From: JAISST01 sp050434145 | Lineage (GTDB): Bacteria > Fusobacteriota > Fusobacteriia > Fusobacteriales > Fusobacteriaceae | DNA length: 64,000 bases | Direction of reading: 5' to 3' | NCBI RefSeq assembly: GCF_050434145.1 | Contig: NZ_JBNPVX010000005.1 | Coordinates: 30,880 to 94,879, forward strand | In this document: positions 46,701 through 55,481 of the stretch, in pieces | Position numbering within the stretch: the stretch's first letter is position 1 | How the letters are laid out: each line of letters opens with the position of its first letter | Translations under genes and position numbers: made by a program | The notes under the pieces: generated by a model | The model's database searches: none | Seen by the model: only the letters and a program-made list of their open reading frames with translations | What the model was told of the DNA's origin: nothing

Positions 46701-47373
46701 CGAAATAACAACAGAAAAAATCCTAGTGAAAAGTATTGATGGGGAATTGCGTCACGAAATAAAAAATCCCAAGTTTATTCCAGATGAATATGGAATAATA
46801 CCAATCACACAGGAAAATGTTTTTACTAATGATATAGTAAAGAAAATAAAAGAATTTGTAGAGGCAGTCTATGGTAAAGAAAGTCTAGAAGATAACCTTG
46901 ATTTTATTGCTGATGCTTTAGGGAAAAAAAATAATGAAACTAGTGAAGATGTAGTTAGAAATTATTTTATAAATGAATTTTATAAGGATCATTTGCAAAG
47001 ATATCAAAAAAGACCGATTTATTGGATGGTAAATAGTGGAAAGAAGAATGGATTCTCTGCATTAATATATCTCCATAGGTATGAAGAAAATACCATTGCA
47101 AGAGTAAGAAATGATTATTTGCTAAAATATCAGGAAGTATTGGAGAACATAAGAGATCACAATGAAAAGAAAATTGCTGATAAGGAAATTAGTCCTAAAG
47201 AGAAAAAAGAAACTGAGAGAAAATTGAAGGAGTTAAATGCTTACTTAGTAGAAATAAGAGATTTTGCTAATGAAGTAAAGCATATATCAGAACAAAAAAT
47301 AAAACTTGATCTAGATGATGGAGTAAAGGTAAATTATAGTAAATTTGGGAAAATACTTGCAGAAATTAAATGA
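43702..47373 (+). CDS. pglX: BREX adenine-N6 methyltransferase PglX
   Basis: 1223 residues, the usual size. SAM-binding motif I is ILDPAMGSGHILAYSF (about 304-320) and the catalytic motif IV is NPPYMG (about 498-503), the amino-methyltransferase form. The C-terminal part has specificity-type regions and ends in a coiled-coil, lysine-rich stretch. In BREX it methylates one strand of a non-palindromic site to mark self DNA. ATG 43702 has GGAG eight bases upstream; a TTG 11 codons earlier, overlapping brxC, is less likely. Confidence 0.95.
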   Translation: MDKAQLKNFAINARKDLIEKMKVRLNVLGITKDGPNNAKIIGDDVEINGELYPKKSYDSLLAKYKHLGYEQLIEESAYTWFNRLTALAFMEVNGYIDEKMIFSNGTKLDPGILDNYIEADFFERLSSQEKEKLHKLKDENTSVSIEKMYSLLIEEKSHELSKIMPFMFTPKGGYSDILFPSGLLMVGSGLVRLREIMEKSIEDISIDGESKKKGVPIEIIGWLYQFYNSEKKDEAEKKTKKTKNDVPALTQLFTPGWIVKYMVENSLGKLAMESLGISDKLRKKWKYHLESEKEDSTEKLKVEDVKILDPAMGSGHILAYSFDVLFDTYLDLGWTTKDAVLSIIKNNIFGLDIDERASQLASFSIFMKGREKFSRLFKELERMSESKELQVNTLVIEESNSISPRMRKFISDNKAKNVEMLVNNFENAKEYGSIIKLDEIDIEELQKELGELYNLYSGQINLFDDGKVLDGNIEEDLREIEKLVQQQKIMQRKYDVTIANPPYMGTKKYSAKLKKYVEDNYKDSKGDMFAVFIEVCNNFTKADRYTSMVTMHSWMFLSSFELLRKSLIDSVEIQSLNHLGTRAFPEIGGEVVQTVAWVSKKRLPERKGKYIRLINFNNTEWKEKEFLNDENHYEANQKDFEKIPGSPIAYWVSDKVREMFGKNKKLGEVGDAKQGLATADNDRFLRRWYEVSNSKTGYGMSNSIETLESGIKWFPYNKGGEKRKWYGNQEYLVNWENDGHEIKNFKNSVVRNSTYYFRESISWGLITSASSSFRYFPNGFIYDVGGMSYFPDKDIFNYLGILNTKTYSELTKIINPTVNLQIGDVAALPAIDIKNSDFNNLVENNINIAKEEWDSRETSWNFEELSLINGTDLQSTYDNYCKHWTDQFVQMHRNETKLNQLFIEIYGLEDEMDEFVSFDDITLLKKEVEIEDILTPAFPKEEIKEKEKTSEGYLYNRGTRLKFNKSELIKQFLSYAVGCVVGRYSIDKIGLIMANSDDILEITTEKILVKSIDGELRHEIKNPKFIPDEYGIIPITQENVFTNDIVKKIKEFVEAVYGKESLEDNLDFIADALGKKNNETSEDVVRNYFINEFYKDHLQRYQKRPIYWMVNSGKKNGFSALIYLHRYEENTIARVRNDYLLKYQEVLENIRDHNEKKIADKEISPKEKKETERKLKELNAYLVEIRDFANEVKHISEQKIKLDLDDGVKVNYSKFGKILAEIK

Positions 47374-47375
47374 TA

Positions 47376-47406
47376 AAACATTAGAGAGGAGAAATCCTCT
47401 CTGTTT
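47376..47406 (+). other. GNRA-tetraloop hairpin between pglX and the KAP gene
   Basis: AGAGAGGA (47383-47390), GAAA, TCCTCTCT (47395-47402) form a perfect 8-bp stem; AAAC and GTTT extend it across a three-base bulge. No T-run follows (GTTTGGGGTGG), so it is not an ordinary terminator. It may be an RNA processing or stability element within the operon. Confidence 0.6.
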
Positions 47407-47420
47407 GGGGTGGTGAATGT

Positions 47421-49574
47421 ATGTTTCGCTCAGATAATCCAATAACTTCATCAACTGAAGACTATCTTGGTAGAAGTGGGGTTGCTAAGAGTTTAGGTGA
47501 AGAAATTTTGAGATATGATAATCCAGATAGTTTGACTATAGGAATAATAGGAAAATGGGGAAGTGGAAAGACTTCTTTTATTAACATGGTTTTAGAGCAA
47601 TTTAAAGTTAGAAAAGATTATATTGTGGTTAAATTTAATCCTTGGAATATTTCCACAAGAAATTTATTGATAAGTGATTTTTTTAGTGTATTATCTAGTG
47701 AAATTGGAAAAAATAGTAAGAGTAAAACTATTGGGAGCATAGGAAAAGGGTTAAAAGTATTTAGTAAAATGTTAAAACCCTTTGGAACTATTGCTGCTAC
47801 AACAGTAGCTCAACAAGTTCTACCAATAGCAGGGACACCAGCTATTTCAGCAGGAGTATCTTATGTCTGTGATGTAATTGAGGATGTCGGTGATGCAATG
47901 AAAGCATATTCTGATGTACGAAGTGGAGATTTAAATCAATTAAAGGAAGAATTAGATAAAAAACTAATTAAATCTAAAAAAAAGATAATTATCGTAATAG
48001 ATGATATTGATAGATTGACTGATAATGAAATAAGGGAAATATTTCAATTAGTAAAGTCAATAGCAGATTTTAAAAATACAAGATATATTCTTTCTTATGA
48101 TAATGAAATAGTTGGGAGAGCACTGGATAAATTACAGCTTGGTCGTGGAGAGGAGTATCTTGAAAAGATTGTACAAGTGCCGATATTACTTCCTCATGTA
48201 AGCAGGGATGAAGTAACAGATATATTTTTCAAACGATTAACTGAAGTGATAAAAGATGTTCCAGATGAAGATTTTGATAGTGAATATTTCAATAAATTGC
48301 AGGTTAATGGATTTATTGGCAATTTTGATAATCTAAGAGATGTAGAAAGATATTTTAATACTTTTAAATTTGGGTTCAACTTTGCGGTTTCAGAGTTAAA
48401 TATATGTGATTTTATGGCTTTAACTTTATTAAAAGTGTTTGAACCTGAATTATACAAGTATATTCAGGGAAATGAAGAGAATTTTGCAGGTAGAGAATTT
48501 TTTGATTCTTACGGCACTCAAGTAGATATTATTGAAACTGCTGTAAAAAATGAATTAAGTGAAATATTGGAAAAAATGAAAAAATTAAATCTAGAAAATG
48601 TAAAAAACTTGTTGATGGTATTATTTCCTAAATTAGGTAGAATTTTTAATCATTCAAAGGGTGCTACTTATGACATAAATTGCAACAAAAATAGACAAAT
48701 AGCATCTTCTAAATATTTTATGAACTATTTTAAACTAGATTTTTTAAGTGATGAAATAAGAACTTCTGAATTAAAGAAGATTAAAAGTTTTAAAGATAAA
48801 AATGATCTTAAGAAATTGTTCAATATGAATGATTTTAGAAAAATGGAACTATTAAACAGAATTGTGGATATAATTGATGATATAGAAGAAGCAAAAATAG
48901 TGGATTTTTTACAAATTATTTTATATGTATGTAATCAGATAGAGTTTGAAAATCAAAATGATTTCTCATATTATCTTGATCCACCTAAATTTATATGTAG
49001 TCATATATTTTTTAAAGGTGTAGAAAAAATTTCCATAGAAGGGCGATATAGAATCATAAAAGAAGTTTTCATGGATGAAGACTGTTCCATGGAATGTTTA
49101 TTTAAAATTTTAGATGATTTAAGAAAAGCTATTGCTATGATGGGAAAAAATAAAATTGAAGAATATCAATTGGATGAGTTATTAAATATGATGACAAATA
49201 GACTTATTATAAAAAGTCAGGAGGCAAACAATATTCCAAAAGGTCTGATAGGAATTTTGTATGTATTAAACAGGTTTGAAAAATCTGATGAGGCTAAAAA
49301 GGTTTTTGAAAATTATTCAAAGAATAATGATTTGTTATTAGATATGTTGAAATCAATGATTGGTATGACAAGAGTAACACAAGGGTATAAAGTAAGTTAT
49401 AAAAAATTTATTTTAAAAGATTATATTTCTGATTTCATGGATTATGATAAATTTGTTGGAATAGTGGATGGGCATATTAGCAACCCAGTGGGAGAAGCCT
49501 TAGAACTAATTGGTTATTTGAAAAATGCTAAAGAAAAAGGGAATGATTTTAATGATGCTGAAATTGGTATATAG
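47421..49574 (+). CDS. KAP-family P-loop NTPase embedded in the BREX operon
   Basis: 717 residues. Walker A is GIIGKWGSGKTSF (about 41-53), followed by VVKFNPWNIS, and Walker B is KKIIIVIDDIDRL (about 188-200) with a sensor-like NTRYILSYD. Between the two motifs a hydrophobic stretch (about 118-150, GTIAATTVAQQVLPIAGTPA) could dip into the membrane, as in other KAP NTPases. KAP proteins occur in several phage-defence systems, but this is not a core BREX gene. Its place between pglX and pglZ in an uninterrupted run suggests it is an accessory subunit or a nested second defence. GGTGG precedes the ATG. Confidence 0.88.
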   Translation: MFRSDNPITSSTEDYLGRSGVAKSLGEEILRYDNPDSLTIGIIGKWGSGKTSFINMVLEQFKVRKDYIVVKFNPWNISTRNLLISDFFSVLSSEIGKNSKSKTIGSIGKGLKVFSKMLKPFGTIAATTVAQQVLPIAGTPAISAGVSYVCDVIEDVGDAMKAYSDVRSGDLNQLKEELDKKLIKSKKKIIIVIDDIDRLTDNEIREIFQLVKSIADFKNTRYILSYDNEIVGRALDKLQLGRGEEYLEKIVQVPILLPHVSRDEVTDIFFKRLTEVIKDVPDEDFDSEYFNKLQVNGFIGNFDNLRDVERYFNTFKFGFNFAVSELNICDFMALTLLKVFEPELYKYIQGNEENFAGREFFDSYGTQVDIIETAVKNELSEILEKMKKLNLENVKNLLMVLFPKLGRIFNHSKGATYDINCNKNRQIASSKYFMNYFKLDFLSDEIRTSELKKIKSFKDKNDLKKLFNMNDFRKMELLNRIVDIIDDIEEAKIVDFLQIILYVCNQIEFENQNDFSYYLDPPKFICSHIFFKGVEKISIEGRYRIIKEVFMDEDCSMECLFKILDDLRKAIAMMGKNKIEEYQLDELLNMMTNRLIIKSQEANNIPKGLIGILYVLNRFEKSDEAKKVFENYSKNNDLLLDMLKSMIGMTRVTQGYKVSYKKFILKDYISDFMDYDKFVGIVDGHISNPVGEALELIGYLKNAKEKGNDFNDAEIGI

Positions 49575-49670
49575 TGTATCAATAAATCAAAATTATGATT
49601 CTATTCTTGATTAATCACTAACTTTTAGTTATACTAAAGTGTAGAGGAAAAAGATCTGGGAGGAACTGCA

Positions 49671-52181
49671 GTGGAAAAAGAAAAAATAAAGGATATGCTT
49701 GATTATAGATTTAATCAGATATTAGATTATCCCAAGAAAAGACGAATAATCTTCTGGTATGATGCTGAGAAGTCTTTTAAGGATATAATAGAGAATTTGG
49801 AATTGTCAAATGCTAAGGTTATTATATTGTCAAAAAAAGAAAAAAATGAAGAAGAATTGATTGATACCAATATATTTGCAACAAAATATAGCATTGAGGT
49901 TGAAGATACTGAAAGTAACTTTCTGCTATATAGTGAATACCAAAAGCCAAAAGATGATGAAAACTATCTAATAGATATAGAATATTATTCAGAATTTTTT
50001 GAAGCTGACAAATCGGCTATGATAGTAGAAGAACTTGGTTTTGACCGTACTAACTACCAATTAAGAGAAATGATAAAAGAAAATTCAGATTTTTTTGCCA
50101 ATAAAGATAGAAAATCTAAGTTATTAAAGGTAATAGAAAATCCTAAGTTAGTTAATGAGAAAAATCTAAAACTTTTTATTCTTGCTGCCATATCTGGGTC
50201 CCATAATAGTGATATACTTGAAATATTGAGAAATATTATTATGAAGCGAGATAAGTTAGTGGAAATAGAAAGATGGGTGGGGTCTGAATTTTTATTTGAT
50301 CAAATAAATAAAAAATTTGAAATTGAAGTTACTGATTTTGACCAATTACTTAAAATATTTTTAGTGGTTCATTTTTATAGAGAAATTCAAAAGAAAGCAC
50401 ATGTAAATCTTGAAAAATATGCAAAGGGAAAAACAAATGATATCTTTGTATTTGTAGATTCTTTGTTGTTAAATGTACAAACAGCTCAAATAATGAAAGA
50501 AAACTTTCATCATATGGGGGAGCAACTTATTTTAAAAGATAGGATAGATGAATTAGAATTAGAGGATCTATCAAAGGGAAAAGGTGTAGAATACTTAGAT
50601 AAAAGAATAATAAGAAGAATAGCTGAAAATTTAGGAGATAACCTGACTGAATATGATAAATATCTGGAATATATTGATAGAAGGTTAAATATAAGTCTAT
50701 GGAAAGATAAATATCTACATTTTTATAATGCTCTTTCTGCTACAATAAATTTGTTTAAGCTAAAATCAACTATGGAAGTAAAAGATAGGGATAATCTAAG
50801 AGAAGTATTTGAGGATTACACTAAAAAATATTATCTAATAGATGAATTATATAGAAAATTTTATTATTCATATGATAAAATAAAGAATGATCATTTATCC
50901 AAGGTTTTTGATAGACTTGAAAATAAAATATTGTATTTTTATGAAAAAGAATATCTTGAAATATTGTTGCCAATTTGGTCAGAAAAAATATCTGACAGAA
51001 AAAAACTTCCTCAACAATCAGATTTTTATATGAATTACATAGAAAAGTCTGATACAAGGGTAGCAGTAATAATATCAGATGGACTGAGGTATGAAATTGG
51101 TAAGGAAATATGCCTAAATCTAGAAAAAGAATCTAATGCCGAAATAATACAAATAAGTGGACTGATTGCAGAGTTACCTACTAAAACATACTCAGGGATG
51201 GTAAACTTATTACCTAATGTAAATCGAGCAATAATGCTAGATACGGAAAAGGCTACTGTTGATGGAATAGATACTTCAACTTTAGCAAATAGAGGAAAGA
51301 TATTGGATAATAGCAAAGAGGGATCTATTGCAGTTGCTTATGATAATTTTAATAAAATGAAGAAAAGTGAACAAGAAGCATTTATAAAAGGAAAGAAAGT
51401 AATATATATATACCATAATTCTATTGATGAGACTGGTGATGCAGGATTAACTGAAAATAGAACATTTGATGCATGTCATACTGCTGTTAGGGATATTACT
51501 AGTATGACTAAGAGTTTATCTAGTCTAGGAGTAGTAAATATTTTTATTACAAGTGATCATGGGTTTATATATGAAAGAAATACTGTACTTGAAAATAACA
51601 AGTTAGAATTGACTAATACAAATTACACAGTAATAGGAAAAAGATATGGAATATCTGCAGAGGAAGTAGAAGAAAGAGGGTGTATTACAGTTCATCTTGG
51701 CAATTGGTACGGGATTTTTCCACATAAAAACCAAAGAATAAAGAGTAGTGGTGGTGGATTACAGTATATCCATGGTGGAATAAGTCCTCAAGAAATGATA
51801 GTGCCCCTGGTACATTATAAAGGTGGAGCCAAGGTAAGGAAGCCTGCTAAAGTAAATGTAAAAATAAAAGAGAATATAGGAAAAATAACTTCTAATTTGA
51901 CTAAGTTTTCATTATACCAAACTGAGGCTGTGAGCATAAAAGATAAATTGGTGGAAAGAAATGTATTGGCTGCATTATATAGTGGCAATGAAAAAGTCAG
52001 TAATTTTTATCCATTAAAATTAAATGCAACAGAAGAAAATCATATATATAATTTTAGCTTAACATTAACTGGAGACCATAAAAAAGTTGTGTTAAAGGTG
52101 ATGGATACTGAAACAGAAGATATATTGGACACAAAGGAGTATGCAGTAAATATTGGAATAGCATTGGAATTTGACTTTTAG
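49671..52181 (+). CDS. pglZ: BREX protein PglZ, alkaline-phosphatase superfamily
   Basis: 836 residues. The PglZ domain has the motifs ISDGLRYEIGKE (about 468), YIYHNSIDETGD and FITSDHGFIYER (about 625), matching metal-binding residues of the alkaline-phosphatase fold. The N-terminal 400 residues are helical. PglZ is the signature gene of all BREX/Pgl systems. The start is GTG 49671, preceded by GGGAGGAA. brxL begins 10 bases after the stop. Confidence 0.95.
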   Translation: MEKEKIKDMLDYRFNQILDYPKKRRIIFWYDAEKSFKDIIENLELSNAKVIILSKKEKNEEELIDTNIFATKYSIEVEDTESNFLLYSEYQKPKDDENYLIDIEYYSEFFEADKSAMIVEELGFDRTNYQLREMIKENSDFFANKDRKSKLLKVIENPKLVNEKNLKLFILAAISGSHNSDILEILRNIIMKRDKLVEIERWVGSEFLFDQINKKFEIEVTDFDQLLKIFLVVHFYREIQKKAHVNLEKYAKGKTNDIFVFVDSLLLNVQTAQIMKENFHHMGEQLILKDRIDELELEDLSKGKGVEYLDKRIIRRIAENLGDNLTEYDKYLEYIDRRLNISLWKDKYLHFYNALSATINLFKLKSTMEVKDRDNLREVFEDYTKKYYLIDELYRKFYYSYDKIKNDHLSKVFDRLENKILYFYEKEYLEILLPIWSEKISDRKKLPQQSDFYMNYIEKSDTRVAVIISDGLRYEIGKEICLNLEKESNAEIIQISGLIAELPTKTYSGMVNLLPNVNRAIMLDTEKATVDGIDTSTLANRGKILDNSKEGSIAVAYDNFNKMKKSEQEAFIKGKKVIYIYHNSIDETGDAGLTENRTFDACHTAVRDITSMTKSLSSLGVVNIFITSDHGFIYERNTVLENNKLELTNTNYTVIGKRYGISAEEVEERGCITVHLGNWYGIFPHKNQRIKSSGGGLQYIHGGISPQEMIVPLVHYKGGAKVRKPAKVNVKIKENIGKITSNLTKFSLYQTEAVSIKDKLVERNVLAALYSGNEKVSNFYPLKLNATEENHIYNFSLTLTGDHKKVVLKVMDTETEDILDTKEYAVNIGIALEFDF

Positions 52182-52191
52182 GAGATAAATT

Positions 52192-54207
52192 ATGGGAATA
52201 AGTGAAGCTGGAATCAGAGCATTTGAAGGAAAGATAGTAAGAAAGGACTTAGTATCTAAGATAAAAGGAGGAGCAAATGTTCCTACTTATGTTTTGGAAT
52301 ATTTACTTGGAATGTATTGCAATCAAACTGATGATGAAAGTATAGAAGAAGGGTTAGAAAAAGTAAAAAAAATATTAGCTGAAAATTATGTACGACCTGA
52401 TGAAGCAGAAAAAGTAAAATCTAAAGTAAAAGAAATGGGAGTCTATACTGTAATAGATAAAGTAAGTGTCAGTCTAAATGAAAGAAAAGATAGATATGAA
52501 GGACAGCTTTCTAACTTAGGAGTAGGTAATATTGAAGTGCCTGGGAGCTATATAAAGGAATTTGAGAAACTTTTAAGTGGTGGGATTTGGTGTATCATTA
52601 CTTTGAGCTATTATTTTGATGAATACAATGGTGGAGATTCTCCTTTCAAACTGAATAAGTTAAAACCTATACAAATAGCTAGTCTGGATATGGAAGAGGT
52701 TTATAATGGTAGAAAGGAATTTACCAAAGATGAATGGATTAGCTTTTTATTGAGATCAACAGGGATGGAGCCTAATGCCTTTGATAAAAATGCAATATGG
52801 CATTTGTTGGCTAGAGTAGCTCCATTAGTGGAAAATAATTATAATTTATGTGAGCTAGGTCCAAGAGGTACAGGAAAATCCTATATTTATAAGGAGATAA
52901 GTCCTAATTCTATCCTTTTATCAGGTGGACAAACCACAGTTGCCAACTTGTTTTATAATATGTCTAAGCAGCAAATAGGTCTAGTTGGATATTGGGATGT
53001 GGTAGCATTTGATGAAATAGCTGGAATTAAGTTTAAAGATAAAGATGGGATCCAAATAATGAAAGATTTTATGGCAAGTGGATCTTTTGCAAGAGGTAAA
53101 GAAGAAAAAAATGCTAATGCATCAATGGTTTTTATTGGAAATATTAATCAAGGTGTAGATGTGTTAGTTAAAACAGCACATTTATTGGTGGATTTTCCAC
53201 CTGAAATGAATAATGATTCTGCTTTTTTTGATAGAATGCATAGCTATATACCAGGTTGGGAAATTCCTAAATTATCACCTAACTCTTTTACAAAAGAATA
53301 TGGGTTGATAGTGGATTATATGGCTGAGATATTTAGAGAACTTCGTAAAATATCATATGGTGATGTTTTTGAAAGATATTTTTCTTTGGGAAGAGATCTA
53401 AATCAAAGAGATACAATAGCAGTAAGAAAAACAGCTTCTGCTCTGATAAAGTTGATTTATCCAAATGGTGAATTTACTAAAGATGATATAGAAGAAATAT
53501 TAATAAGATCATTGGAATATAGAAAAAGAGTAAAAGAACAACTGAAAAAAATGGCAGGGATGGAGTTTTTTGCAACTAGTTTTTCTTATATTGACAAAGA
53601 AAGTGGGGAAGAAAAGTATGTGAGCTTAAATGAACAGGGTGGTGGGAAATTAATACCTGAAGGACAGCTGAAAGTAGGTTCCATTTATACCATTGCATTG
53701 TCAAATAATAATACTAGAGGATTATATAAGATAGAATGTCAGACAACTTCAGGTAAGGGAAAAATAACAGTTTCAGATAATAAATATAAGAAAATATTTG
53801 AAAATGCTTTCCATTATTTAAAAATAAACTGTAAAAGGGTCAGTGGTGCTATTAATATTTCAGAGAAAGAATTTTATCTGTCTGTTGGAGATGAAAAAAA
53901 TGTAGGAAGCTCTGACAACCTCACATTAGGTGGATTTATTGCAATGTGTTCTGATACTTTGAGTAGACAAGTGATAAGTCAAACAGTTGTACTGGGAGAA
54001 ATGAATCTGTCAGGTAGTGTAGGGGCTGTTGCAGAACTTGCTAGTACATTGCAGGTTGCAAGAGAAGCAGGGGCAAAAAAAGCTCTTATACCTATTTCTA
54101 ATACTATAGATATGGGGACACTGCCGCAAGATATTTTGAGAGATGTTCAGCTTATTTTTTATGTAGATCCTATAGATGCAGTGCAAAAAGCTTTGGGATT
54201 TTCATAA
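52192..54207 (+). CDS. brxL: BREX protein BrxL, Lon-like AAA+ protein
   Basis: 671 residues. The AAA+ core has Walker A LGPRGTGKSYIY (about 222-233) and Walker B VVAFDEIAGIKF; a Lon-protease-like domain is C-terminal. In that domain the usual catalytic serine motif (GPSAG in Lon) reads DNLTLGG, and the lysine region reads ELASTLQVA, so the Ser-Lys dyad is absent, consistent with BrxL acting on DNA rather than as a protease. The presence of BrxL marks a type 1-like BREX. AGGAG precedes the ATG. Confidence 0.95.
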   Translation: MGISEAGIRAFEGKIVRKDLVSKIKGGANVPTYVLEYLLGMYCNQTDDESIEEGLEKVKKILAENYVRPDEAEKVKSKVKEMGVYTVIDKVSVSLNERKDRYEGQLSNLGVGNIEVPGSYIKEFEKLLSGGIWCIITLSYYFDEYNGGDSPFKLNKLKPIQIASLDMEEVYNGRKEFTKDEWISFLLRSTGMEPNAFDKNAIWHLLARVAPLVENNYNLCELGPRGTGKSYIYKEISPNSILLSGGQTTVANLFYNMSKQQIGLVGYWDVVAFDEIAGIKFKDKDGIQIMKDFMASGSFARGKEEKNANASMVFIGNINQGVDVLVKTAHLLVDFPPEMNNDSAFFDRMHSYIPGWEIPKLSPNSFTKEYGLIVDYMAEIFRELRKISYGDVFERYFSLGRDLNQRDTIAVRKTASALIKLIYPNGEFTKDDIEEILIRSLEYRKRVKEQLKKMAGMEFFATSFSYIDKESGEEKYVSLNEQGGGKLIPEGQLKVGSIYTIALSNNNTRGLYKIECQTTSGKGKITVSDNKYKKIFENAFHYLKINCKRVSGAINISEKEFYLSVGDEKNVGSSDNLTLGGFIAMCSDTLSRQVISQTVVLGEMNLSGSVGAVAELASTLQVAREAGAKKALIPISNTIDMGTLPQDILRDVQLIFYVDPIDAVQKALGFS

Positions 54208-54228
54208 TTTAAGGGAAATGGAGAAAAT

Positions 54229-54816
54229 ATGGAGTATAAAGCAATTACAGGGGAAAATTTTTATTTAAATGAACTAAAAAACACAAGTCAGTATATAATT
54301 GAAAATGGTTTTCCAGAGAATCTGAGGATAGAATTAAAAAAACATGATGTTTTAGATTGTGTAAGTGAGAGTAATTTTAATAAAAAATTCTTTTCTATTA
54401 ATAAACGTATTATATCATTGACAGAGTTATTGAAAAAAGAATTGTATAGTACAGATGTAACAACTGCAAAATTTATAAATCTTTATAGTATATTATGTAG
54501 TGAGAGATTTATAGCTGAATTTATGGATGAAGTAATAAGAGAAAAGTATGAGAATTTTAATTATTCTTTAAGAGAGGGAGATTTTTCTAATTTTTTAGAG
54601 CATAAAATAAATCAATCAGATACTGTAAACAAGTGGACAGAAGCTGCTCAAAAAAAGATGATAATAAAAGTAAAAAATTTCTTGTCAGAGGGTGGATATA
54701 TAAAGAAACTTCAGGATAAGGAATATGAAATCATGAAGCCAATAGTGGATAATGTAGTTATTAATGAGATAAGAGAAAATGGAAATAAAAATATATTAAA
54801 GATAATGCTTTATTAG
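54229..54816 (+). CDS. brxA: BREX protein BrxA (DUF1819)
   Basis: 195 residues, all-helical, of the DUF1819/BrxA type, a small DNA-binding core protein. Typical pieces are SNFNKKFFSINKRIISLTELL and FLSEGGYIKK near the C-terminus. In most type 1 systems brxA and brxB open the operon; here they close it. It starts 21 bases after brxL, with TGGAG upstream. Assigned from family pattern plus operon position. Confidence 0.85.
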   Translation: MEYKAITGENFYLNELKNTSQYIIENGFPENLRIELKKHDVLDCVSESNFNKKFFSINKRIISLTELLKKELYSTDVTTAKFINLYSILCSERFIAEFMDEVIREKYENFNYSLREGDFSNFLEHKINQSDTVNKWTEAAQKKMIIKVKNFLSEGGYIKKLQDKEYEIMKPIVDNVVINEIRENGNKNILKIMLY

Positions 54817-54826
54817 GGGGAGAATT

Positions 54827-55381
54827 TTGAAGAATATAGGAGAAAGATTTAGTAATTTAATAGAAAAAGTAAGAAGTGAAGAATTTTTCCACGATAGGGG
54901 GCTAGCTAATGACATTCCTTTTTATATATTTGACTACACTCCAAATCAAGAATTGGAAGTGAGAGAATATGTAAAAAATGAATTTTTGCCAAAATTACAA
55001 AGCAATGAAAGATTAAAAGTAGTAGAGGTTGATCTATATGATTTATTTATAGAACACTTGAAAAATGTCAATATTTTTGAAAATGTTTTTGTAATGGAAG
55101 AAAAAAAGGGTACTAAAATATTGTATGAGAAATTAAAAAAGGCATTCAACATGGAGGTAATTCTAGAATATATTGAAGAAAAGACAGAAGGAAAAAATAT
55201 GCTGATTATTACAGGAGTAGGAAAAATTTTTCCTATAGTTAGAACTCATGCTATTTTGAATAATTTACAAACGAAATTTGAAGGAAAAGTTCTTTTGTTT
55301 TTTCCTGGTGAATATACAACTACTGATTTAAGACTTTTTGGAATTAAAGAAAATAATTATTATAGAGCTTTTAGAATATAA
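54827..55381 (+). CDS. brxB: BREX protein BrxB (DUF1788)
   Basis: 184 residues. The C-terminal part is diagnostic: ITGVGKIFPIVRTHAILNNL, then LLFFPGEYTTTDLRLFG and NYYRAFRI. BrxB is a small core protein that associates with BrxC and PglZ. The start is TTG 54827, after AGGGGGAG; no better ATG is available. It is the last BREX gene, and a terminator follows within ten bases. Confidence 0.9.
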   Translation: MKNIGERFSNLIEKVRSEEFFHDRGLANDIPFYIFDYTPNQELEVREYVKNEFLPKLQSNERLKVVEVDLYDLFIEHLKNVNIFENVFVMEEKKGTKILYEKLKKAFNMEVILEYIEEKTEGKNMLIITGVGKIFPIVRTHAILNNLQTKFEGKVLLFFPGEYTTTDLRLFGIKENNYYRAFRI

Positions 55382-55389
55382 AATAATAT

Positions 55390-55438
55390 AACAGAATGTG
55401 AATATTTTATTAAGATATTCTTTTTCTGTTTTTTTTAT
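55390..55438 (+). terminator. Intrinsic terminator closing the BREX operon
   Basis: AACAGAA (55390-55396) pairs with TTCTGTT (55424-55430), and GAATAT (55400-55405) with ATATTC (55415-55420), separated by a small internal loop, followed by a run of T. It separates BREX from the KAP-McrBC unit. Confidence 0.85.
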
Positions 55439-55481
55439 TTATAATAAAAAAATATTAACTTTATGATAATAAGGAGATGGC

